Shown: positions 8,974 through 17,536 of the stretch, one piece after another
How the letters are laid out: every line of letters begins with the position of its first letter
How positions within the stretch are numbered: position 1 is the first letter of the stretch
NCBI GenBank assembly: GCA_964450435.1
Contig: CAYVCX010000014.1
Span: 1-45,029 of the forward strand
Source: SKLM01 sp964450435
GTDB lineage: Bacteria; Chloroflexota; Anaerolineae; B4-G1
Reading direction: 5' to 3'
DNA: 45,029 nt
Program-made: the position numbers and the translations under genes
The notes under the pieces: model-generated
Seen by the model: only the letters and a program-made list of their open reading frames with translations
The model's database searches: none
Told to the model about the DNA's origin: nothing

Positions 8974-9879
8974 ATGACAGACAAACGCACCATTGGCTTT
9001 ATCGGTCTCGGCGTCATGGGGAAACCCATGGCCCGCAACCTGCTCGACGCCGGGTATCCGTTGGTCGTTCACAACCGCAGCCGCGACCCCGTGCGCGATC
9101 TCTCCCGCGTCGGAGCCCAGCCCGCCCACACACCGGCCGAGGTGGCCCGCCAGAGTGACCTGATTATCACCTGCCTGCCGGACTCGCCCGACGTCAGACT
9201 CGTCGCCCTGGGACAGGATGGCCTCATTGAGGGCGTCAGTGAGGGTGACATCTACGTAGACATGAGCACCATCGCCCCCACCGTCGCAATCGAAGTAGCT
9301 GAGACCCTCGCGGACAAGGGCGTCCAATGCCTCGACGCACCTATCAGCGGAGGCGACGTGGGGGCTCAGACAGGCACGTTGTCCATCATGGTCGGCGGTG
9401 AAGGCACAGTCTTCGACGCCGTCAAGCCGGTGCTGGAGGTCCTGGGAGAGACCATCGTCCACTGCGGGCCAAATGGCGCAGGTCAGACAGTCAAGGCCTG
9501 TAATCAAGTGCAGGTAGCTCTCAACCTCCTGGGCATGGCTGAAGCCCTGGTCCTGGGCAAGAAGGCAGGTGTCGATCCGCGAACGATAATCGACGTCCTG
9601 AGCGGGGGATTCGCTCAATCACGGGTAATGGATGTCCGCGGACCAAACGTTATCCGCGGCGTCTTCGAACCCGGCTTCAGAAGCGCGCTGCACTACAAAG
9701 ATCTCAACATCATCCGGGAGACAGCCCGCGCCTATGAAGTATCGTTGCCAGCTGCGGCGCTGGCCCATGAGCTGTTCGGCGCCATGCAGGCACAGGGCTG
9801 GGGAGACCTCGACCACTCAGCCGTCATCCGCGTGATCGAACTGCTTTCGGGCGTCGAAGCTCGTACGGAGGAGGACTGA
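8974..9879 (+). CDS. NAD(P)-dependent beta-hydroxyacid dehydrogenase (GarR / 3-hydroxyisobutyrate dehydrogenase family)
   Basis: The product has 301 residues. The start is ATG 8974 because AAGGAG lies 5 bases upstream and the nucleotide-binding motif follows at once (IGFIGLGVMGKPMARN, residues 7-22); the longer upstream frame is not conserved. The family motif DAPISGGDVGAQTGTL and the catalytic segment GAGQTVKACNQV, with its Lys, are intact. Members reduce or oxidise short beta-hydroxyacids such as tartronate semialdehyde or 3-hydroxyisobutyrate; the exact substrate cannot be told. It is an isolated plus-strand gene. A GC-rich hairpin (9881-9901) lies just after the stop. Confidence 0.88.
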   Translation: MTDKRTIGFIGLGVMGKPMARNLLDAGYPLVVHNRSRDPVRDLSRVGAQPAHTPAEVARQSDLIITCLPDSPDVRLVALGQDGLIEGVSEGDIYVDMSTIAPTVAIEVAETLADKGVQCLDAPISGGDVGAQTGTLSIMVGGEGTVFDAVKPVLEVLGETIVHCGPNGAGQTVKACNQVQVALNLLGMAEALVLGKKAGVDPRTIIDVLSGGFAQSRVMDVRGPNVIRGVFEPGFRSALHYKDLNIIRETARAYEVSLPAAALAHELFGAMQAQGWGDLDHSAVIRVIELLSGVEARTEED

Positions 9880-9880
9880 C

Positions 9881-9901
9881 CCCCGCCGACGCTGTGCGGG
9901 G
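9881..9901 (+). terminator. Hairpin directly after the dehydrogenase stop
   Basis: CCCCGC (9881-9886) pairs with GCGGGG (9896-9901) around a 9-base loop, starting two bases past the TGA. There is no T tract afterwards, so it is at best a weak or factor-assisted terminator. Confidence 0.3.
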
Positions 9902-9959
9902 CCAACCCCCGGCGCTCACGCTGAGTCGATTGAGAGAGGAGACCGCAGGGAATAGCATT

Positions 9960-10090
9960 GTGGGGCCAAGGGAGCCGTCGCGCGGCATGCTGCCGTCTTC
10001 CACATAAGCATAGATTGACTCGGCGTTGTTCCCCACGTCATCGTAGTCGGCAACATCCTTCATCTCCTCAACATCCTTCTTGCCGAACAT
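9960..10090 (-). pseudogene. Truncated remnant of a small conserved domain (SMPxxG type)
   Basis: ATG 10090 opens MFGKKDVEEMKDVADYDDV and continues NAESIYAYVEDGSMPRDG. This resembles the N-terminal half of a short domain found alone or in larger bacterial proteins, of the form FRPKD..M....DL.DY..V..NA..I...V..GSMP..G..W....V..F..W...G. The second half, with the conserved Trp and F..W...G, is not present in any frame, so the gene seems truncated. No Shine-Dalgarno site precedes the ATG. It lies 60 bases downstream of the FAD oxidoreductase stop on the same strand. Confidence 0.4.
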
Positions 10091-10150
10091 GGGTGCGCTG
10101 TCTCATTCAAACTGCAAGGTTGCACCATCTGCTTCTTGAGCAGCCGCCTC

Positions 10151-11389
10151 CTAATCAGCAACCAATCTATCGAGGTCCAAACTCTCGTCAGTCAGCCTGT
10201 CAGCGACCTCGTCGTACCCCGGCCGCGCCTTCACCAGATCTTGCATCGGGCTCCGTTCTGCCGCAGGCCGGCCCATACTTAGCACTCCCACCATCGTGCC
10301 CTGGTCGAAGTAGTAGGTTGCGAAGCTCCCTTTCCCCAGCGAACCGCGCAGCACGGTCTCATCCCACGAGGTCAGGTTGCCCCACACCTCAAAGCTGAGA
10401 TCGAACAGATCGGAGAAGAAATAGGGCAGCGCCGTGTAGGCCTTCTCCTCACCCGCCATGTTCCTTCCCGCTCGCCTGCCCTGGCGCCGCGCCACGTCCC
10501 AGTGCTCCACCCGCAGCCTCTCGTTGAACGTGGGATCAGGCCACGCCGCGATGTCCCCCGCTGCATAGATGTTTTGATCGCTCGTGCGCAGCTGCTCGTC
10601 TACGATCACAGCTCCCTGCTCGGTCAACTCCAGGCCGGCCTCCTCGGCCAGCTCCGTGTGCAGCCGGATGCCTACCCCCATCACCACCAGGTCGACATCT
10701 AGCATCTGTCCGCTGTCCAACCTCGCTCGCTTGACCTTTCTTTCTCCCTCCAGCGCATCAGAGACAGTCCTGGGGAGGATCACTACCCCCTCGTCCCGGT
10801 AGACGCCGAACAACAGGTTGCTCACCGCCACTGGCACGATGCGCTCCAACAGCCGAGATTCGGGGAAGACCATCGTCACCCGCGTCCCCAACTGTTTCAG
10901 CGATGCTGCCACTTCCGAACCGATGAAGCTCCCGCCCATGACCAGGGCCTGCTTCCCCTCGCCTCCCGCCGCACGGATCTTCTCCGCGTCCTCGATCGTT
11001 CTCAGCGTGAACACCCCGTCGAGGTCGTTCCCTGGCATCGGCAGACGCCGCGCCCGGCCTCCCGTCGCCAGCAGCAGCTTCTCGTACTCCAGCGTGCGTC
11101 CGTCGTCGAGAGTCACTGTCCTCGCCGCAGGATCCAGTGCGCCAGCGCGTGCGCCACTCAGGACCTCCACGCCCCTTTCTTCGTAGTACCCCGTGTCCTC
11201 TAGGTAGACGCGATCCAGGCCCACCTCGCCCCTCAGATACTCCTTCGACAGCGGAGGACGCTCGTAGGGGCGGTGCGGCTCTTGAGTCACCAGCGCCACC
11301 GTCCCCTCCTCATCCACCTGCCGGATTCCCTCGGCCGCCCTGCCCCCAGCTAGACCCCCGCCAACAATGACGTACTTATAGGACTCCAT
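10151..11389 (-). CDS. FAD-dependent pyridine nucleotide-disulphide family oxidoreductase (ferredoxin/rubredoxin reductase type)
   Basis: The product has 412 residues, typical for single-flavin ferredoxin or rubredoxin reductases. The FAD-binding GGGLAG is at residues 9-14, followed by the PYERPPLSKEYLRG segment typical of this subgroup. The NAD-binding loop VMGGSFIGSEVA is near 150, and the second FAD motif IYAAGDIAAWPDP near 275. There is no CxxC redox pair, which excludes thioredoxin-reductase or lipoamide-type chemistry. The likely role is electron transfer from NAD(P)H to a small iron-sulphur partner; no partner gene is adjacent. The start ATG 11389 has GAGAGG 6 bases upstream. Confidence 0.85.
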   Translation of the reverse strand: MESYKYVIVGGGLAGGRAAEGIRQVDEEGTVALVTQEPHRPYERPPLSKEYLRGEVGLDRVYLEDTGYYEERGVEVLSGARAGALDPAARTVTLDDGRTLEYEKLLLATGGRARRLPMPGNDLDGVFTLRTIEDAEKIRAAGGEGKQALVMGGSFIGSEVAASLKQLGTRVTMVFPESRLLERIVPVAVSNLLFGVYRDEGVVILPRTVSDALEGERKVKRARLDSGQMLDVDLVVMGVGIRLHTELAEEAGLELTEQGAVIVDEQLRTSDQNIYAAGDIAAWPDPTFNERLRVEHWDVARRQGRRAGRNMAGEEKAYTALPYFFSDLFDLSFEVWGNLTSWDETVLRGSLGKGSFATYYFDQGTMVGVLSMGRPAAERSPMQDLVKARPGYDEVADRLTDESLDLDRLVAD

Positions 11390-11532
11390 GTCAATCCTCT
11401 CCCGTAATCTGGTGACAGGGGGCCTGCTGCACCGTGCCGCCGCTTTCGCCCAAGACCCCAGCCGTGCAGCTCGCTCTACAGGCTACTGTGCCCCCCCTGT
11501 CGTCTCCTCTTTGGTTGTATTAGGTCCACAGT

Positions 11533-12507
11533 CTACGTCTCCAGCGGCGCGACCGCCGCCACCCGCCCGATGTCCTCAAACGCCCGCCTCCATCTCAGCG
11601 TCTCCAGCGGTGCCGCAACCACGTGCCCATTCGAAAGCACCGCCACAAGCTCATCGCCCGCCTGCACGAATCGATCGACCATGTGACGCGGCCAGGGAAC
11701 CTCCAGTCCTTCAGAGGCACCCTCCCACGTCTCCCCACCATCGGTCGTCTCCTCGATCCGACCGTCAGCATCCACCCCATCAGCAGGGCCGAGTACCAGG
11801 TGCTCGGGATCGTCGGGGTCGGCCCACACAGCGCGGCAGTAGCAGTCGTACAGCTCCGTAAAGGACTCACCGCCGTCCTCCGAGACGTACAATCCGCCGC
11901 CCGTCGGTGCGAACACCAAGTCTGCAGTCGACGGATGCACCGTGACTGAATGGACATCGCTGTCGATGCGCGACCCGAGCACAGGAGCACGCGGGTCCCC
12001 CGTGCTGCCGCCCGCCAACCGCCACGAGCGACCGCCGTCGTCGCTCCGCAGCAGGCCGCCCTGCTCCACAGCGGCATACCCGCGCGAACCGTGGAAGGCA
12101 AACCCCCGGACGCACCCGGCCTCTGGCGAGTATGGCAGGTACCACCCGTTGGCATCCCGCATGTCAGCCACCTCCGGACACTCGCGCCAGGTCTTCGCGC
12201 CATCCGCCGAGACGAAGATAGCCGCTGGTTCTGTTCCGGCGAACGCCAACCATGGGTCATTCAGATGGTACGCCAGCCAGCGAACATGGCGTTCAGTCAG
12301 CCCCTCGTTCGCCTCCTCCCACGATGCCCCCTCGTCCCGAGACACCGAGATACCGTTCCGCGTACCGGCCAGTATCGCGTGTCTGCTCGCCGCGATACTG
12401 ATAACCCCCTGTCCCTCCACAGCGCGCGTGGTCTGTCGGTATCCTCCCTCCTCCGGCTCGAAGAGATACAAGCCCCCGGTTGTCCCCACCACCAGACGTC
12501 TCCCCAC
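11533..12507 (-). CDS. BNR/Asp-box beta-propeller protein (sortilin/sialidase-like fold)
   Basis: The product has 324 residues from a GTG start with GAGGAGG 6 bases upstream. At least five Asp-box repeats (S-x-D-x-G-x-x-W) can be read: SRDEGASWEE, SADGAKTWRE, SDDGGRSWRL, SEDGGESFTE and TTDGGETWEG. These define a beta-propeller like those of glycosyl hydrolase BNR or photosystem-assembly proteins. No signal peptide is seen, so it is probably cytoplasmic. No catalytic sialidase residues can be assigned, so it is better named as a propeller than as an enzyme. It lies between the FAD oxidoreductase and the transketolase genes on the same strand. Confidence 0.75.
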   Translation of the reverse strand: MGRRLVVGTTGGLYLFEPEEGGYRQTTRAVEGQGVISIAASRHAILAGTRNGISVSRDEGASWEEANEGLTERHVRWLAYHLNDPWLAFAGTEPAAIFVSADGAKTWRECPEVADMRDANGWYLPYSPEAGCVRGFAFHGSRGYAAVEQGGLLRSDDGGRSWRLAGGSTGDPRAPVLGSRIDSDVHSVTVHPSTADLVFAPTGGGLYVSEDGGESFTELYDCYCRAVWADPDDPEHLVLGPADGVDADGRIEETTDGGETWEGASEGLEVPWPRHMVDRFVQAGDELVAVLSNGHVVAAPLETLRWRRAFEDIGRVAAVAPLET

Positions 12508-12621
12508 GTCTCACCTCCTCGCTGGTTCCTTGGCCTCCCTACCTTCCAGCCTCTTCCCGCAGACCGAGGCGCAACTGGCTCCGATCCCGCGAGTCTGTCA
12601 TGCCCCCGATGATCAGATGCC

Positions 12622-12670
12622 GAAGAAGTAGCTGTCTCGGGCCGATCGTCGCCCGAAGAGCGACTTCTTC
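12622..12670 (-). other. Imperfect hairpin downstream of the transketolase genes
   Basis: GAAGAAGT (12622-12629) pairs with ACTTCTTC (12663-12670), and an inner CGGGC pairs with GCCCG. It starts 10 bases after the transketolase stop in the minus direction. No T tract follows, so it may be an RNA-stabilising hairpin or weak terminator. Confidence 0.35.
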
Positions 12671-12679
12671 ACAACTGCT

Positions 12680-13642
12680 CTACTTGCGGGTCAGCGCTCT
12701 GTGGACGGCTTCCTCTATGTCGCCCGGCGTCAGGCCGTACTTCTCCAGCAACTCCTGAGGCTGGCCAGACTCAGCGTACTCGTTGTCGATGCCGACGAAC
12801 TCCATCGGGACCGGGTAGTGCTTGCCCACTGCCCGGGCGACCTCCGAGCCGAGACCGCCGTTCAGCACGTGCTCCTCTGCCGTCACGATGGCTCCTGTGT
12901 CCCGAGCTGCTTCTTCGATGGCGGCCTCGTCGATCGGCTTGACCGTGTGCATGTCGAGCACCCGTGCCTCAATGCCCTCCTCGTACAGGTCAGCAGCGGC
13001 CTCGAGGGCCGCGGCCACCATAAGGCCGCAGGCGATAATGGTCACGTCGCTACCGTCGCGCAATTGGTTCGCCTTCCCGATCTCAAACTCGACGTTGTCC
13101 TCGTAGACGATCGGTACCCGGGGGCGCCCACTCCGCAGGTAGACCGGTCCCCGGTGATCGAACATCGCCCGCGTCGCCGCCCGCATCGATGGCTCGTCCG
13201 CCGGCACCAGAACCGTGAAGTTCGGAAGCGACGTGGCCAACGCGATGTCCTCAATCCCCATCTGGCTCGGTCCATCCTCTCCGATACTGATCCCGCTGTG
13301 CGATCCCACCAGCTTGACGTCCGCTTTGGGAAAGGCAATCGACATCCGAATCTGGTCGTAGGCGTTGCAAAGTAAGAAGCAAGCGAAACTGGCCGCCAGC
13401 ACGTCCTTCCCCGCCGCCCACAGGCCGCTCGCCACCCCAATCAAGTTGCTCTCCGCGATGCCCACGTTGAAGAACCGATCCGGGAACTCGTCCCTGAAGT
13501 AGTTGGTGCGGGTTGAGTTTCCAACGTCCCCGTCCAGCACGATCAGATCGGGGTTCTCGCGCCCGATTTCTCGCAGCATCTCCCCGAAGGCATTCCGGAT
13601 CGGAAGCCCGTATTCAAGCCCAATGCTCTTTCCAATATCCAT
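12680..13642 (-). CDS. tkt: Transketolase C-terminal subunit (pyrimidine-binding half)
   Basis: The product has 320 residues and matches the second half of split transketolases. FFNVGIAESNLIGVASGLW carries the conserved Glu that activates thiamine diphosphate. SHSGISIGEDGPSQMGIEDI and PADEPSMRAATRAMFDH belong to the pyrimidine domain, and a transketolase C-domain with ARVLDMHTVKPID follows. It begins only 2 bases after the stop of the N-terminal subunit, so the two are co-translated and form one enzyme of the non-oxidative pentose phosphate pathway. 1-deoxyxylulose-5-phosphate synthase is excluded by the split arrangement and length. Confidence 0.9.
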   Translation of the reverse strand: MDIGKSIGLEYGLPIRNAFGEMLREIGRENPDLIVLDGDVGNSTRTNYFRDEFPDRFFNVGIAESNLIGVASGLWAAGKDVLAASFACFLLCNAYDQIRMSIAFPKADVKLVGSHSGISIGEDGPSQMGIEDIALATSLPNFTVLVPADEPSMRAATRAMFDHRGPVYLRSGRPRVPIVYEDNVEFEIGKANQLRDGSDVTIIACGLMVAAALEAAADLYEEGIEARVLDMHTVKPIDEAAIEEAARDTGAIVTAEEHVLNGGLGSEVARAVGKHYPVPMEFVGIDNEYAESGQPQELLEKYGLTPGDIEEAVHRALTRK

Positions 13643-13644
13643 GG

Positions 13645-14607
13645 CTAGATCTCCCCGTACTTCTCTTCAGGTGTGATCTCCGGCTCCAGATCCGCCATTC
13701 CATAGGCGCTGCTGTAGTACTTCGTCTCGCGCAACTCCTCCAGCGCAATCTCGGCTTCCTCCTCCGTCAGCGGCACTCCGTGCTTCCGGTTCACGTCGTC
13801 CTTCTCAAAGGGTGACAGGCCCCTCCCCTTCATCGTATGCGCGATGATCAGCTGCGGCTGGTCTTCGATCCTCCGTACGGCACGAAGCGCTTCCATGATC
13901 TCCTCCATGTCGTGGCCATCGATCTGGCGCACGTCCCACCCGAAGGTAACCCATTTGTCCACCAGGGGCTCCAGCGTGGGCATCACCTCTCGAACCGGTC
14001 CCGTCTGCTGGAATTTGTTGTAGTCCAGAATGGCTGTCAGGTTCCCCGCCTCAAACTTCGCCGCCGCCATCGCCGCCTCCCAGATTTGCCCCTGGTCGGA
14101 TTCCCCGTCGCCGATCATCACGTACACCTGATAGGGCCGCTCATCCACCTTGCCCGCCAGCGCATGGCCCAGGCCGATCGAAAGCCCCTGGCCCAGGGAC
14201 CCCGTCGAGGCCTCCACCCCGGGAAGGACCCGCATATTGGGATGGCCCTCCAGCGGGCTTTCGATCTGGCGCAGCGTGTCCAGCAGGGCCCGATCGAAGT
14301 ATCCCGCCTCCGCCAGCACCGCATATAGCGCCGGACACCCGTGTCCCTTGCTCAGGATGAAGCGGTCTCGATCCGGCCACTTCGGCTGAACTGGCTTGTA
14401 GCACATGATCCCCCCGAAGTACAGGGCGGTCATGACGTCGATCGCTGAGAGTGAGCTGGAAGGATGGCCCGACCCGGCTCGCGTCGTCATATCGATGATC
14501 TCCCGGCTCAACCGGTACGCCGTATCCTGCAGCTCCCCAATCGCGTAGTTGAAAGGACAGCGTCGTTCTTCCGTCTCCCTCGTGGAACCACCCTCTCTAT
14601 CTACCAT
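13645..14607 (-). CDS. tkt: Transketolase N-terminal subunit (thiamine diphosphate-binding half)
   Basis: The product has 320 residues from ATG 14607, chosen because AGGAG lies about 11 bases upstream and the extra 17 codons above it are not conserved. Motifs include TRAGSGHPSSSLSAIDVM, FILSKGHGCPALYAVL, STGSLGQGLSIGLGHA, and the thiamine diphosphate/Mg motif GDGESDQGQIWEAAMAA ending in LDYNKFQQTG. It pairs with the C-terminal subunit 2 bases downstream. Split transketolases of this kind are common in archaea and several bacterial phyla. Pyruvate kinase lies upstream. Confidence 0.9.
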   Translation of the reverse strand: MVDREGGSTRETEERRCPFNYAIGELQDTAYRLSREIIDMTTRAGSGHPSSSLSAIDVMTALYFGGIMCYKPVQPKWPDRDRFILSKGHGCPALYAVLAEAGYFDRALLDTLRQIESPLEGHPNMRVLPGVEASTGSLGQGLSIGLGHALAGKVDERPYQVYVMIGDGESDQGQIWEAAMAAAKFEAGNLTAILDYNKFQQTGPVREVMPTLEPLVDKWVTFGWDVRQIDGHDMEEIMEALRAVRRIEDQPQLIIAHTMKGRGLSPFEKDDVNRKHGVPLTEEEAEIALEELRETKYYSSAYGMADLEPEITPEEKYGEI

Positions 14608-14703
14608 AGGCTCAAGTCTCCTCCAGACTCCTCGTATGTTCTGCCTATCAGCCGGCACCTCGCAGGTACCGGCGGCAATGCTCGGTCAGTGTTATCGCCC
14701 TCG

Positions 14704-16170
14704 TCAGCTTCCGGTCGTCCCTATTGACTCCTCCCCGCCCACCACGTATATCCGCATCAAGTTCGTCGTGCCCGGCTCGGATCGGGCCGCCCCCGCCGTC
14801 ACCACCAGCGTGTCCCCCTCCTCCACCAGACCCTTCCCCCGCGCGGCCTCCACTGCGTGCTCAATCATCTCGTCCGAGTTATCCGCCCGCGGAGCCAACA
14901 GGGGTATGACGCCCCGGTACAGCGTCAGTCGCCGCTGCACCCGGGCATCGGGAGTAACCGCCACGATCGGCGCCTGCGGTCGGTAATGCGCCATCACTCG
15001 CGCTGTGTAGCCCGAGACTGTGGGTGTGACCAGAGCAGTCGCCTTCAAGTCCTGCGCCGCTTCCCGGGCAGCTCGCCCCACCGCGTCGGCGATGGACAGC
15101 CGCAGCCCTCCCTCCAGCGGACGAAAGGCCCTGGTCGCGACCTCCGGGCGCTTCGCCTCCACCTCCTCAATGATCCGCATCATCGTCTTCACGGCCTCCA
15201 CTGGATACTCCCCGATCGTCGTCTCGGCCGAGAGCATCACCGCGTCCGTGCCGTCCAGGATAGCGTTCGCTACGTCCGACGCCTCCGCTCGGGTGGGCCG
15301 CGGATTTCGGATCATCGATTCCAGCATCTGGGTGGCTGTGACCACCGGAATGCCTGCCTCGTTGCAGGCCGCGATGATCCGCTTCTGCGCCATCGGCACC
15401 TCCTCCGGCCGAATCTCGATCCCCAGATCGCCCCGCGCCACCATCACCGCGTCCGCTGCCTCGATGATCCCGGGCAGGTCATCCAGAGCTTGAGGCTTCT
15501 CGATCTTCGCCATCACCGGCACCAATCGATCCTTTGGAGACAGCTCTCGAATCAGATCCTTCAGCTCATAAATCGCCTCAGCCGAACGCACAAACGACAG
15601 CGCGATCCAATCGATCTCCCATTCCAGGGCATGTGCCAGGTCACCCCGGTCCTTCTCCGTGATGTTTGGCAGTTGCGCCGCCACGCCGGGCAGATTGATC
15701 CCCTTGTTGCTCCTCAGCGTCCCGCCCACGCGCACACGACAGCGCACTTCCCCCTCGCTGACCCCCAGGACCTCGAGCTCCATCATGCCGTCGTCCAGCA
15801 GCACCCGATCTCCTCGCTCCACCAACTCGGGCAGATTCTCGTTCTGGACCGGAATCGCCTCCGGTGTATGCCCCACCACCTCGTCGACGACCAGCGTCGC
15901 CTTCTTTCCCTTCTCCAGCACGATACCCGATTCAGCCACCTCGGCTACGCGCAGCTTCGGGCCCTGAAGATCCACCTGGATCCCCACCGTCCGGCCAGCG
16001 TCCGCCGCCGCGGCGCGGATGCGTCGCACGTTCTCCTCGTGAGTCTCGGGATCGCCGTGAGAGAAGTTCAGCCGCGCCACGTCCATCCCTTCGCAGATCA
16101 ACTGCCGCAGCACCTCCGGCTCCCGACTGGCGGGCCCAATCGTTGCCACGATCTTCGTTCTAGCTCTCAT
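14704..16170 (-). CDS. pyk: Pyruvate kinase
   Basis: The product has 488 residues and is complete. It begins RTKIVATIGPASREPEVL, has the substrate-binding LNFSHGDPETH, the active-site AKIEKPQALDDLPGI with its Lys, MVARGDLGIEI, and the signature TATQMLESMIRNPRPTRAE with DGTDAVMLSAETTIGEYP. The C-terminal allosteric domain (ATALVTPTVSGYTARVMAHYRP) is present, unlike the lone PK_C protein at 7196-7753. It converts phosphoenolpyruvate and ADP to pyruvate and ATP. The start overlaps the end of the glucoamylase-like gene by 11 bases. GAPDH lies about 10 kb away on the same strand. Confidence 0.97.
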   Translation of the reverse strand: MRARTKIVATIGPASREPEVLRQLICEGMDVARLNFSHGDPETHEENVRRIRAAAADAGRTVGIQVDLQGPKLRVAEVAESGIVLEKGKKATLVVDEVVGHTPEAIPVQNENLPELVERGDRVLLDDGMMELEVLGVSEGEVRCRVRVGGTLRSNKGINLPGVAAQLPNITEKDRGDLAHALEWEIDWIALSFVRSAEAIYELKDLIRELSPKDRLVPVMAKIEKPQALDDLPGIIEAADAVMVARGDLGIEIRPEEVPMAQKRIIAACNEAGIPVVTATQMLESMIRNPRPTRAEASDVANAILDGTDAVMLSAETTIGEYPVEAVKTMMRIIEEVEAKRPEVATRAFRPLEGGLRLSIADAVGRAAREAAQDLKATALVTPTVSGYTARVMAHYRPQAPIVAVTPDARVQRRLTLYRGVIPLLAPRADNSDEMIEHAVEAARGKGLVEEGDTLVVTAGAARSEPGTTNLMRIYVVGGEESIGTTGS

Positions 16171-17527
16171 CTACCTCTCCCTCGCTGAAGCTGAGCTTGC
16201 ATTCTGTCTCCATCCCAGATAGCCAACCCCCCGAAAACCCGGCTCGAGTTAGCCCGGTGACCAAATATGGACACTGCTTCATAAGCTCCCACACGAGGCC
16301 TGTGCGATAATTCTCTATCATCAATATAATCGGCCCCTGGTTCAGACCGTAGTAACCGTCGGAGATCCACCCCACCTGACCAGATGCCTCCGAAGGGAAC
16401 GTCGGGTTGAAGCTGCAGCGATAACCGTACTCGTGCCGCATCTCCGGAAATGCCTGGTCGTAGTGACGGATGGTGGGCAACACGATATCAGGCGCAAACG
16501 GGAGGGAACCGATGACAGCCCAGGGTGACAGCGTCCCGTCGTCCGGTCCGTCGGGGACTCCCCGGGCCAGGTAACCATAGAACTGTCGCTCTCTGCCGTC
16601 GACTTCGCAGATCTGCTCGCCGGGGCCAGCGCTGGCCGTGATGCCCCAGGTATGCTCGCCATACTCTTTGAACCCGCCAGGATTGCGCACCGCGTACTCC
16701 TGCTGGACCAACGCGGCCCGGCGACTGTTCTCGAAGTAGTCGATACCCCTCCCTCGCGTGAAATCGTCTTGAATGCGACGGAGGTCGATCCAAACGTGAG
16801 ACAGTTGGTGGATGAACAGGGGGCCGGCGTGAACATAGGCCTGATCGTACACCTCTCGCCATTCAAATCCTTGGATCCACGCAGCGTAGCTCTCCTCCGG
16901 CAGCGGATAAGTGGGAGATCCCAGACCCAGCGCGTAGAGGAGGAGCGCCTCGCTATACGCATCCCAGCGCCAGGCCAGAAACCCATCCTCGGGCCGCCAG
17001 CCGTGGCTGACCGTGCTCTCGCCGTTCAGCGCCCAATTCCAGTCGACCCGCCGGTACAGCCCGTCGGCCAGCTCTCGAATCCCCCTCTCCTCTTCCGAAT
17101 CACCATCGAAGTAAACAGCTGCCGCCAGGGCTCCGGCCAGCAGAAACGTGGTGTCGATGGTCGAGAGCTCCGATGCTATGGCGCGCCGACCTGTCTCCAT
17201 ATCCAGGAAGTGATAGAAGAAACCGTTATACCCCGTCGAATCAGGTTGGCCATTGTGTGGGCTCTTCCACAGGAAGCGGAGAGTCGTCAACGTTCGCTCG
17301 ACAGCCTCGTGCCGCGAGACGAAGCCCCGCTCGGCGGCCACGGCGTAGGCAGCCAGCCCCAACCCGACGGCCGTGATGCTCGCCGGGGCCCCTTCTGCCG
17401 TCCGGTCTCGCACCAGACCGTTCTCGGGATTGACCTCTTTCACGAAATACTGGAAGGTGTCCCGTTGAAGCGCGTCGAGTATTTCGTCGTACTCGGCGCT
17501 TTCCTCCACCCCGCGCGGCGATGACAT
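16160..17527 (-). CDS. Glucoamylase-like (PF10091-type) glycoside hydrolase family protein
   Basis: The product has 455 residues and no signal peptide. The alpha/alpha-toroid family is recognised from TGYNGFFYHFLDMETGRR, ELSTIDTTFLLAGALAAA, WNWALNGESTVSHGWRPEDG, AYVHAGPLFIHQLSHVWIDL, the segment EYGEHTWGITASAGPG, SPWAVIGSLPFAPD, and the late GWISDGYYGLNQGPIILMIEN. Such domains occur at the end of cyclic beta-glucan synthases and as single proteins of poorly known glycan specificity. It sits directly between the PQQ-type sugar dehydrogenase lipoprotein (10 bases upstream) and pyruvate kinase (11-base overlap), which suggests use of an oligosaccharide. The exact substrate is unknown. Confidence 0.8.
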   Translation of the reverse strand: MSSPRGVEESAEYDEILDALQRDTFQYFVKEVNPENGLVRDRTAEGAPASITAVGLGLAAYAVAAERGFVSRHEAVERTLTTLRFLWKSPHNGQPDSTGYNGFFYHFLDMETGRRAIASELSTIDTTFLLAGALAAAVYFDGDSEEERGIRELADGLYRRVDWNWALNGESTVSHGWRPEDGFLAWRWDAYSEALLLYALGLGSPTYPLPEESYAAWIQGFEWREVYDQAYVHAGPLFIHQLSHVWIDLRRIQDDFTRGRGIDYFENSRRAALVQQEYAVRNPGGFKEYGEHTWGITASAGPGEQICEVDGRERQFYGYLARGVPDGPDDGTLSPWAVIGSLPFAPDIVLPTIRHYDQAFPEMRHEYGYRCSFNPTFPSEASGQVGWISDGYYGLNQGPIILMIENYRTGLVWELMKQCPYLVTGLTRAGFSGGWLSGMETECKLSFSEGEVDES

Positions 17528-17536
17528 CTTCGTCTA

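Noticed and set aside
12622..12670. Intrinsic terminator after transketolase
   Set aside because: The hairpin has internal mismatches and no T tract in the minus direction; kept only as an imperfect hairpin.
14857..16188. Plus-strand open frame of 443 codons over pyruvate kinase
   Set aside because: Antisense shadow, His/Arg/Leu-rich with no family features.
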